Positions 37,857-48,905 of a DNA stretch of 64,000 nt are shown here, one piece after another. Within the stretch, counting starts at the first letter, position 1. Every line of letters starts with the position of its first letter. Both the position numbers and the translations under genes were made by a program. Source of the stretch: Solenopsis invicta (taxonomy: Eukaryota > Arthropoda > Insecta > Hymenoptera > Formicidae); the NCBI RefSeq assembly GCF_016802725.1, contig NC_052664.1:13108016-13172015 (forward strand). The letters run 5' to 3'. The notes under the pieces were generated by a model. That model did no database searches and was not told where the DNA came from. It saw only the letters and a list, made by a program, of their open reading frames with translations.

Positions 37857-37974
37857 TACCTAAAGTGTCGTCGTTATGTTGGAAGAAACAAACAACAACG
37901 TAAGAATTTATTACACCATTAAGTGGTGACTCCAGCTGGATAACAGCCTGGATATTCGGAAGTGCTTCTGACAT
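37857..37974 (-). CDS. Orphan coding-like first exon, unknown gene
   Basis: On the minus strand an ATG at 37974 opens 38 codons: MSEALPNIQAVIQLESPLNG then VINSYVVVCFFQHNDDTL, leaving one base (phase 1). The frame runs straight into a perfect donor GTAAGT. An in-frame TAA lies two codons upstream of the ATG, so this would be the true start. The stretch is clearly GC-richer than its AT-rich surroundings. I do not recognise the peptide. Its phase (1) does not fit the Fkbp14 exon at 30577, which needs two bases upstream, so it is probably not the missing Fkbp14 exon. No partner exon was found. The start at 37974 and exon end at 37860 to 37857 depend on the splice-site reading. Confidence 0.35.
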
Positions 37975-40900
37975 CGTTTAAAATTCTTGATCATATCGTA
38001 GAATGCAAATTACAAAGAGTTGTTTTCATGTGTATCAATTTTTATTAAACTGTGCTGTTCATTATTCAAAGAAAAAATACCTTTATAATTTATTTATGAA
38101 AATCACATCTTTTATATTTTTTGTCCCTTTAATTATAATAGTGCTAAAAAATTATAATACATAAGCATTTAATCTGACATAAATCATGAGAAAAAATTTT
38201 GCGAAACTTGATTTAAACATTTCCAAGAGATTTTTAATCCTTATTATAATACTACTTGCATAGAAAAAACAAAATAAAATTACAAAGCAGCGGGTAGAAA
38301 CTCACTTTCTTAATTTCAATATTTTTATATAAAAAGTAGCATACATAAATCCTGGAAGAGACCATAAAATTCCTCTGCCTGTTGAGAAATATTTTTCACG
38401 ATAAAAAAGTGAAGCAAGATGAAACCAAAATTTGCATAGTATATTTCGTCGTCGCAGAGGATGATAAGTAATGTATGCATAACTACATCAAGTTTCCAAT
38501 AACTAACAATAAGCTAAAATAATTCGTTATACACCTGCTCTTGCCTTGTTATCTTTCATTACACATTTAATTTATCATTTGATTTGTTCTTTAAATGCGC
38601 ATAATTCGTATCTCTAAGTGCTTTTATTTATAAAAGCACTTAGAGACATGGAAATTATTAATCCGTCTAATTCTAACTATGCAGACTAAAAGAAGTTATT
38701 AAACCATGCTTCGGTGCACTTGATATTTGTAACAGAAATATGTCTTTCTCGTGAATAACCGAATGCGTTATACATCCGCGTAGGAATAATACCTAGGTCC
38801 ATTTATTACAAAGCGCGCATTTCTTTTATGTCCAGCGTCCGTACGTTATAAACTTTTTATAGTGCCGCCATCAATTTGAACCATCCGCGATATCGATCTA
38901 TTTTGACGTGGGTACAATACAGATCGAGATAATCTACGTCTGTCTGTCTCTCTTTCTCTCTCCAGTCCTGAAAAGAAATCTTGCGTATCCATATGTTTCT
39001 CCGTTGCTATTTATCGAAGATATTCGCAATACGAGCGTATCTAAAATTTATTCTTTTCACTTTTATGTTAACTATAATAAATTGTTATTCTGTTTTTTAG
39101 AGAACTAGTACACAGAAAGAGATATTAGAATATTAAAATAATCAATTAATTGCTAATTTATCAAACAGCGAGATGCAATATAGAAATAAATATTTAAAAA
39201 TACATTAAAAAAATTATTGATAGTTATGTATTTTTAGTAAATTAAAACATTCAAGATTTTTTATAAAACATTTTCCTTTCTGCGCTGACTATTAAATTGA
39301 TGATTTAATACTAAATGTGTTGAAAAAAATGTAAAGTTCTGCCAATTAAATTTAAATACTTAAATATTTGCAAAGTGTTATTCAAATTTGTAAACAGATA
39401 TTCTCAGATATTACAGATATTCTCTGTAACAAATAACTTAAAGTATAGACGGTAATATCCTGTTTGTGATATTTATGAATAGCTATCATAATTCCAAAGG
39501 ATTAAGAACTGGAAAGTAACTGATTTAGTCATCTTTTTACGTGACTTCTGGTTGGTCCGCGTAATGCAAGAGAATTTCGCATAAACAGCCTGATAAAGCG
39601 TCGCCGTCGCGGAGCAACGTTAAATGCAGATTAGCCCCCCGTGCTCGGGTGTAACGCGCGAAAAAGTGAAAACGTTACTCCGAGACGACACCGGGATCGG
39701 TTCCATCAAGGGCTCGTGGGATAAGTAAGAAGGGCCATTTTTCAGTGGCGACGTCTTATCCGGGACACGGCGACACCGTGTAATACCGTGGTGGCGGCTT
39801 ATATGCATTCATAAGATATTCATAAGACCCGCGGCGCCTCAATTCTCGCAGGCGACAAAGGGCGGCCACCCTGGTCCTCGAGGATAACGGATCAGGAGTA
39901 GGTGTATACGGCATGGCCGGCAGAGATGATACCCCGCTTTCGCGTTCCACGTCCTGCAAGCTTCCTTAAAACGGCCCGAAGTTTTGCGAACTGCGTCACA
40001 GGAAATTACTATGAACTTTCGCACAGATTGAAAAAGTTTTCCGAAAAGCGTTCCGATTGTTAAGACGCGACGCTCACGTTTCCCGCGTGGCGCCTTGGCC
40101 GGGAAAACCGCCTCGTTTGAACTTTTATCGTGACTCGTCGCCATTCTCATCCTTATTTTCGCCGTTCGTGCGGCCGCCTAATGGAGTTACATCGAATCGA
40201 ATGACGTCTTCCATGAGCTACCAATAAAGTTTCATACTCATTAGAAGATGTTTTTTTTTCTTTCGGGAGAATCTTCGTATCAAAATGTCGGATGATCATC
40301 TCATTTATCGCAGTGACATTCTGACTGATTTATTTCTTTTTCAGTTTTCGTTAAGAGGTGTATTTGAACTCATCATACGGCAACAGCATCCCTCGAGATG
40401 GTGCAAAATTATCTTGGCGATTGAGGAGTCTTGTTGCAAAGTTTTCTTTCTCGAAGTTATTATCGCAAGTCTAGTATCTCATATAATGTAAAGGTCGTAT
40501 ATAGGTAAGATTTGCGGTATTATTCGAAGTTAATCCTTTATTATGCTGTTATATTTCCAGCTCTTTCTCCACTTTATGCTTTTTAACAACTTATAAAATT
40601 CTGCAAAAGCTTAAGCTTTTATAGACTGTAATTGCAAAGTAATAAGTTTGATATTCTTTTCCTTTTTACAGTAATGTGTAAAAAATTATACTTGTGACAG
40701 TTTATAAGCTCAAGTATAAGATCATTTGATTGTGTTACAATTTTTGTGTCATATTAAATCTTCAAATCCTAATATTTTAACTATTTAATCATGCAATTTT
40801 TTAATAAAACGTTACCTCTTGCTTCTTCCTACTTAGGTAAAAAGTTTTTGTAATTTTAATAAATATAAAAATAAATCAAAATTCATACGTCGTTTTATGA

Positions 40901-43900
40901 AAACATAAGATGGTTAAAATATACTTATTTTAAATTTAAAGTTCTCGCTTTACATATAAAAATTATATGTCAATCTAAAACGTACAAAATAAAAATATTA
41001 CCTATTATTTTTAGTTTTTTTTTTACCGCTTTATTCTTTCTCATTACATTTCAAAATCGTATAATCACTATTTTCTTACACAAAGATGATAATTTCCATA
41101 AATACGTTATTCAAATGTAATCTAATTTATCATTGTACTTTCCCTCATGTATCATTTTTTTTTCACGTCATCCATCATTCGATGAAAACGTGTATACTGT
41201 GAATCCATTGGTCGCTAATCGCGATCTCAAAAGCGCGCTCTGGGAGGAATATTAACGGGTTAAATAGGAGGCGTGTCCTCTTAACGCTCTAGCCGCTACA
41301 TCTGCAGTAGCGCAGGGACGATGTCGTAGCTTGCTGTAAATTCCGCGTACTCGCTTGGTGGGGTGGCTTAATGCAGATTTAGATGGGTTTCTAGCGCGCG
41401 CATGCGGCTTTCACATCCCGTAGACTTAGGCTAATTAATTTATAGACTGCACCCTTATCTGTTGCTGGCGCCTACTATACAGCCACTACAGCCGGGGTAG
41501 TGGGCGTCAGTGAGTTGCCCTAAGTGCGCCGGCAGGGAAACCAGTTACCATAGATCCGTGGCGATAACGCGTTCTTCCCTCTTCGCCTACCCGGTCTCCT
41601 ACCAGACTTCGGTTAGAAGTTAGACGAGAAGGGAGTCGACTCGCGCGTCTGGGAATCGCAAATGACTTCCGCGCGGTTGGTCCAGTTTGAGCAGCCATCT
41701 CGACCTTACATGAAATTGCAGACATCCTTACCGAGACAATCTTAGGATATTCGCGCTATGAACGCTACGCCTAGGGGATGAAAATTGTCTTCTCGAACAA
41801 TGCTAATACGAGCAACTGTAAACGTACTGTTGAATACAAGCGCATATTTTAAGAAATGCTTGATATTATTGCTCCTTACAAACAAATTAACCTTTAATCG
41901 CTGAGAAAGAAGAAATCATTTCTTCTATCTTCTTCCTCAGTCAGCGATTTAATTTAAAAAATGTCAACTGCGTCAGAAACTATGTCAATAGCAGTACAAC
42001 GCCGTAAACAAGCCGACATACATTCTTTTTTATTAGAAATACAACTCATTTAGGACAAATGGAGCGATAAGCATCCGTTCATCAATGTAGATTCTTTTTA
42101 TATATAAAGTAGTATTGTGCATGATCGAAATGGTATTTCCTCTATGCGTTATTGATTTTTTGCAGGTTTCAATATGCATCAGACGAATCTCGATCGCCTA
42201 AAAATAAAAAAAAAAAAAAATTGTCGATTTGGGACGCATCGGCGCGTCATCGTGCAAGAATGCTGACGCTGTCGTCGACGATGTGTCGCGAAGCGTAGGT
42301 GGTGGAGCTCGTTAGATCAGTCGAGCACTCTATGAACGCTGTTAATTGCATCGCGCCGGTGAACGTGCACGCACCGATTTAGTTTATCGCTCGGCTTGCC
42401 TAGCGCAGCTAGAGACGGGGCTGCGAGAACGAGGCGACGAGACGACGATACGCGCATCAACGTTGTATGAGTGCGAAACTGTGTATATGGTAGGAAGCAA
42501 TCAAATTTCCCCGGGAAATCTTTGTGGCGACGCGGTAGAATAGAATTGTGGATAAACTGAGTATTCAGGCTGGTGGTCACGAAAGCTTTTATACGTCGCA
42601 GGGAATGCATTATAGTTAGCGACGAAAAGTCGGCAGACGGTCACTGTTGGAAATTGGCTTTTTAATTGGCAATGTGTGTCCGGATGTTTTTCATGGAATT
42701 TAGCCTATCCCGCAAGTCTGTGTAGGGATAGAAGAATCGATAGATGGAAGTGGAATATGTGAAATTTTTCGCATGAATGATTTCACGCAAAGTATTAACA
42801 ATTTTTTGTTCCCGTGAGAATTCACTTAAATAGTTCATTGAAATAGTTAACTAAAATGTGCAGATATGTATATATACATATATATATAAAACAAATATTT
42901 TAAAACAGAATCATGAATTAATCTGAATATAAAAATTTTTATAATATTTGTAATATTTACGAAAGCAGTGACTGCAACGATTCCATATAATCCTGTAGCG
43001 ATAGATAGATTTGAATTCGTCGAAATAAATCTTCTTTCAAAATTTATTCCGTTTATGTACATTCTCGTGATGAAAGTGAATTCGTATATAGGCTTAAGAT
43101 CAACACAATTCGATTTAAACGTCAGTCGGTGGTGATCGTGGCCTCGAAAATAGGATGCAGACAGGTCGTGGCGTCGCGGTAGAGGCAGATAGCATTGCAT
43201 ATTTCATGCTGCACAGTACGTAACGTGATGCACGCCCCGCATGGGAAATCCTAACGGGGCCGCATGTCCGAGTTCTACGTTGCGCAAACTAGAGTAAAGC
43301 TCGTCCATGGAAAACGGTGTCACGGAACCGAGACAAATTCATTTCGTCGTGCGTTGGCACCCTAGGTTCATCCATTTTCTTCTGCGTCAAGGTGACAGCG
43401 CAGATCCTGTTATATTAATCATTCAAGCCACAATTTACTAAAAACGCCAAATCTAAATAACATCTTGTATAACTGAATAAAAATATAAGATTTCTGTGTC
43501 ATTAGCATATTTTACACTACTCAAATTCTTATAATAACTTATATCAAAGTGTATATTATAATATTAAATTAATGTTAATGGAAGATAATATTAACTGTCA
43601 CAGATTATCTATAATCTACAAAACAAATAAAATTATTATAGTTTATAAAATTATTAAGAAATTATTAAACTCTTAAATAAATTATATACAACCCAAGTCT
43701 TTTAAAAGTTACAGTAAAATAAGTTTAGCAAGATGGATAATATAAGAAAAAGGCAGATATATTAATATGCAATAGGTTACTACAAAATAAGAACTTATTT
43801 TTTAAGCACAGCATTTAAGTGGCAATTGTTTAAAGCAATTGTTGGCAATACATAATAAACTGTGGATATTGTGCAATACAGTGGTTTTCTTCTGTACAAA

Positions 43901-44099
43901 TATTTATTAATTTTAATTACTGCTGGAAATATCACAGCATTGATTTTATCGTGTTTTCACAAGTTTAAAGTAACTTCTTTATCGTGTAATTCATAAATAT
44001 TTTTACTAATATTATATGAATAATATTACATTATATTGTTTAATTGTAACTTTTAATTTCTTTATGACAAGATTTTGTTTGTCATATCAAAATGTACAG
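37975..44099. other. Gene-poor stretch with GC-richer islands
   Basis: No convincing exon. It contains a perfect hairpin (38611-38646) and GC/CpG-richer islands at about 39540-40200, 41190-41760, 42200-42640 and 43120-43400. The rest is AT-rich. Confidence 0.55.
38611..38646. repeat. Perfect 16-bp hairpin
   Basis: TCTCTAAGTGCTTTTA, a 4-nt TTTA loop, then the exact reverse complement. It is too short for a typical pre-miRNA, and no T-run follows directly. Confidence 0.85.
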
Positions 44100-44522
44100 G
44101 TACCCTAGCAGCAAACAACGTTTTACAAATATTTTTAGAGCATTTAAAAATTATTTTTAAGAATATTAAAAATAATGGATTAAGTCAATCCCCTTTAATT
44201 AATTAAAAAACGTTTTTTCAACATTGAAAAAATGTGTTCTAATAATAAATAAATGTATTAAAAACATTTAATGTAACATAACATAAATGTAACATAAACT
44301 AATAACATAAATGTATTTACAAAACATTTATTTGATATTAAAAGACACATTTTTCCAATAGTTGAAATAAATGTTTTCCAAACGTTAAAAATTATCCTTT
44401 CATTAAAATAAACTTTTCTTAATGAAATAAAGAGAACTCATTTTATTATTTTTTAAATGTTTTCAAAAATAGTTTTTAAATGTTTAAAAATATTTTTAAA
44501 AATATTGTTGGCTACTTAGGTA
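44100..44522. mobile_element. Foldback element / MITE
   Basis: The ends TACCCTAGCAGCAAACAACG and (minus strand) TACCTAAGTAGCCAACAATA are imperfect terminal inverted repeats. The similarity continues inward: TTCAACATTGAAAAAATGTG on the left is mirrored by TTCAACTATTGGAAAAATGT on the other strand of the right half. The whole unit therefore folds back on itself. No protein frame is present. Confidence 0.6.
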
Positions 44523-47500
44523 ATACAAAATTCAAGAGTAGAGAAAATAGAATATTACGTTTATATATCGTTTTTTTACTCGTTACTACTTTTTTATGAA
44601 AAGCATAATAATATTTCATAAACTTTCCATATTTTATATTTATTGCTCATATGCAATGGTCTCTGTTTATCAATTCTGTCATTTTAGATTATTCAAGTAC
44701 AAAAATATAAACGTTTTGATTCTTATTGTAAATAATATTTATTTTAGATAATAATGTTTATTTCACATAATAATTTAAAATTCATGTTAATGTTATTCAT
44801 TGTTAATGTTATATTATTTTTATGTGCAGTAAAAATGTTTAATCGTATTTTCATTAATTTACATAAATAAACAAGTTCACTCTTAATTTCTTATTCATTA
44901 CTATTCTAAAAATTTTGGCTCGCATTTTCCTACTTTTTATTTTCTTGTTAATACTTAAATTGAATTTAAATTTTAAAGATCTTCATTAATTGAACGTTAT
45001 AGGTAATACATTTTTTAAAAGTTCTGCATTAATTAGAAATTTTAATATATATGTACATCGGAGTAATGTTAAATTAAAAAAGGATATTTTAAAAGTTTTG
45101 TATAAATTAGATGTTTTAATATATTTGTGTATCGGAATAATTTATTAATTTAAAAAGGAGTATACTATTAAGTTTTTTTACCTAATATTTCAAGTTCACA
45201 GATTATAGTCTGGTATTGTAATTATTCTTTCAATCCGCTATTGGTAAATTGTAGAGTTCATTATTGTTAATTTGTCTGAAACGTTTTTCAGATTTTCAGC
45301 GTATTTTTATTTCAGATATCCTTTTATTTCCGCCAATCTAATTAACACTTTTAGGACAGAGTTTTTGTAGCAGTAAAGAATCAAGACAACTCAATTCTAC
45401 TTCGTTAAATTCAATTGAAAATGAGAAAAATTAATTCCCAATCACAATTTTTCATTTTTCCAATATTTCAGTGTAAGTTTAATAGCTATAGAGTACTCAA
45501 TAAATTATAAAATTTTGTCCCATTTTTTGTACGATTAATTATATCACATATACAATACATTTTAAAACTTTCTTCTAAATGTGAAGTAAATTTATTAAAA
45601 ATTCTTCTAGCAGATTATAACATATGTTTATTAACTGGAAAGAATCTCATATTAGTGAAATTCGAGTTCCGGTGAAATTCTTGCTAAAAACAGGAAGGCA
45701 ATCCCATTTCATGAGATCAGAAAGATTGTCCGGGTGTAGTAGCAGGAATATCCGGTTGTAGTGGCATCAGGTCAGCGTTGTGGAAGAAGGAAAGGTAATG
45801 GATTTTTGAAAACTTTATCCCTTTAGGGATAAGGACCAAGGCGGACTTTGCGTTCGCCAGGGAATATGAAGTTTCGAATCGCGGAATTAGCGGGTCTCTA
45901 ATAGGTCCCGCTGAAAGTCTCGCACAAGGCTACCGAAAGTTTTCTGTTCTAATGGACAAAAGAACTTTCCTCTACTTGATCGAACAGCCGAGACTTAAAA
46001 AGAACCCGAGAGAAGAACCGTCGCGAAGCCGACCGAAAGTTTTTACGTATCGCGTGCCGCAAGCTGACGCGACAAAAATTCAAAATTGCGTTAAAACGTA
46101 CGTGACTGCAGATGTCTTGCTTCCATAATTTATTAACATAAAGAACTTTTAATTTTGTCACATTTGTCTCTTATATAAAAAAAAATAAGTATGTGTACCT
46201 AATAGAAAAGAAAGAGTAAAATAATAATTTAGTTTCCTATATTCTGATACTTTTTAATTTGAAGATAAAGAATGTGTTGATTTATCAAAAAATTAACAGT
46301 TTTCAAAATTATATTTGTAATAAAAACACAATGGTTTATCAAACAGTATCTCAAATTTCAATCTCTAAATAATATTACTATTCTAAATGTTATATTGAAC
46401 ATTATATGTTTTATTAATTAGATACTAGATATTAGATACTATTTTTTCATTAAATATTTAGTAGAAGTTTTGTCGAAAATGCTAAAGTGTAAATTTCGAA
46501 AACAAATTCAGATTGAGTCATTTACAAATAAATACATTTTGCAGTATACATAACGTATATCACTTTTACTTTAAAATATAAAGGAGGATGTGGAAAAAAA
46601 TAGATGAAAAGTTGTCGATGAAAAACGCACATGTGACTGTCTATTAAAAAAGTTACATAGGTTGATTGTAGCATGAGAAAAATGTCCGTATGGGTGACAA
46701 TGACAGCGATTGTACGTCTGATGAAAAATCGACTAGATTGTTATTTCACAACGTCGCAAAAGGTATTTTACTAGATAGTAAACGGATCAAGTCTATTCTA
46801 CCCAGCGACTGCTAGTGACAGACTAATTACTGAAAGCATGAGTATTTTTATTGATACAGCCACCGGCGCTGTATCTGACACATCCGGGTATAAAAGCGGA
46901 AAATTAATTTGTATATACAATGGCGCGCGCATTGCACGTTTGTGTAAGATTACCTCCGCCTGCGGTTGTGTCCTGCGCATGTAATTCATACGATTTATTT
47001 TTTCCTTTTGACCATTTCTGTTCGAATAAATGTAGTTTACTGGAATCCTTTAAACAATATAAATATTGAACAAAAATACGCTGCCAAATTGATATTTTTT
47101 CAATTAACAAATAAATATTTATTTTAAAAATACTATTAAAATATTATTTTGAGAAGGTACATGTTGCAATAAAATTCGAAATTGTTTAAAAAGTCTACAA
47201 TAAGACTAATAAATATAAGCTATATATGCAACCGCACACCTCTTATCAGGTTTAAATGTATTAGTAACACAATAGTGGTAGCGTAGTTTTTTTTTTTCAA
47301 ATGTTTACGACTGTCGGGGAATATCGCACTGATTTCGACGATTTTTTTCCGCGCAACGACACAGCGGTGCAATTTTACAAAGCTAACGGAGCGACGCAAT
47401 TTCAACGTCCGTTGGCTACCATGATTTTCTCCTCCCCGCCATCTCGCCATTAAATTTATATTTGCCCGGGTTGACCGGGGCGCGAGGAACGAACGGATGG

Positions 47501-48660
47501 CAAACGACCGTCGTTTTCGCGAATAAAACGGGAATCCGATGTAGAATCAGTTTGCTTCGCGCGGTGGACATTACCGCCTTCACTGGAGAGCCGCATTGCG
47601 ATCGCATAAAACCGTAGAGTTTTGCATCACGCAGTCTCACTTATCTCGTGGTGGGAATAGCAGTTTTTTTTAACGAAAAGCGTACGTGTGTGTAATTATG
47701 TGTTAAATACACTTAAGCAGATCGTTATTTTTAATTAATCTGTTATTTTTGATTAACTAGGTTAGATAAAATACATTCAACTACAAATAGTTAAATAATA
47801 TTAATAAATATATTTGTTAGATTAAGAAATTAAAAAAAAATAAAATACAATCTTTTATAGGACTAATACATTGATGTTAATTTTTTCGCGAAAGGACTCT
47901 TTCATTCTACTTTCAATTTTATAAAATTAGAAATTATATTGTAAATAACATAAACTGAATTAATGCGTAAAATTGCAAAATTAAAAATGTGTTAAAAATG
48001 TAATATATGTACATAGGTACATGTAATTAAAAATAATGCAATACGTTTAAGATTCATCGCGAATACAGCAAAGCAAGCAAAGAATTCTGATTCTCTTGCA
48101 GAGATTTGCATCATGTACCTCGGTCTACTTTCTGGTATCTCGAGCAAAAATATAATTTTTGATAAGACACGTTTCTACATCGTACCGCTTGCAGAAGTTA
48201 ATTGCTTCACAATCTAAATTTCTTTTTGCATTTAACATAATATACTGATAGCAACGTACAGATATAAAAATTAGACAAATTACACAGGCAAACAAAAAAA
48301 AAACTTAATGTCTGATCCGGAGATTAGGCCATAGTATTTTTATGTATTTTGACGCTCTGAAACTGAATTCAGTCTTTGAATATATTGTTCCATAATTCAT
48401 AATTTTTTACCGATGGAAAATAACTTGACTTTTCAGTATTTTTAGAGCCATTTATAGATTTTTAATACGGAAACTGATAAATTAAAAATATTACATACCA
48501 TATTACACACTTCAATTTATAAGATGACGTAAAAAATAAGGATTTAAACAGAAATTAAAATGTGAATTATCCTTTATTTCAAGAATCCTTTAAACTTGCG
48601 TATAATGATAGTAATCAATATAAAATAATACAGCTAAAAAAATTTTCGATATAATAATTT
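44523..48660. other. Intergenic, no gene recognised
   Basis: Mostly very AT-rich. Somewhat GC-richer patches lie at about 45650-46100, 46780-46990 (with a TATAAAAG sequence at 46889) and 47330-47650. No splice-framed exon is seen. Confidence 0.55.
48542..48632 (+). repeat. Dispersed repeat, second copy of 8155-8240
   Basis: Aligns along its length with 8155-8240 (atttaaacagaaattaaaat and onward), with a few small gaps and substitutions. A short ggccatagtattttta about 230 bases upstream also recalls the Tc1-like terminus beside the first copy. Confidence 0.65.
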
Positions 48661-48663
48661 TGG

Positions 48664-48698
<35 letters not shown>

Positions 48699-48865
48699 AT
48701 ATTATATATATATATATATATACAGGATGATTATTAATGACTGTTCCCACTTTTTACCATAGGAGCACGCATTTGTAATTTCTAATATAATATGTTAGAA
48801 ATACGTATCCGTCGGTAAATCATGCTCCTATGGTAAAACATGAAAACAGTCATTAATAATCACTC

Positions 48866-48897
<32 letters not shown>
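48664..48897. repeat. (TA)n tracts flanking a MITE
   Basis: Two TA-rich microsatellite tracts, interrupted by the MITE at 48723-48870. Confidence 0.85.
48723..48870. mobile_element. MITE inserted in TA repeat, ~40-bp inverted ends
   Basis: The left arm GATTATTAATGACTGTT...CCATAGGAGCA is mirrored on the right by TGCTCCTATGG...AACAGTCATTAATAATC. The unit is about 148 bp and sits inside a TA microsatellite (48664-48722 and 48871-48897), consistent with TA target choice. Confidence 0.75.

Positions 48898-48905
<8 letters not shown>

Noticed and set aside
37857..37974. First exon of Fkbp14
   Set aside because: It ends in phase 1 while the FKBP exon needs a phase-2 partner, and it lacks a signal peptide and the MHYTG/KFDSS stretch.
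39620..40150. Overlapping minus-strand frames in a GC-rich island
   Set aside because: Several registers are open at once, as expected from GC-rich sequence with few stops; no conserved motif.
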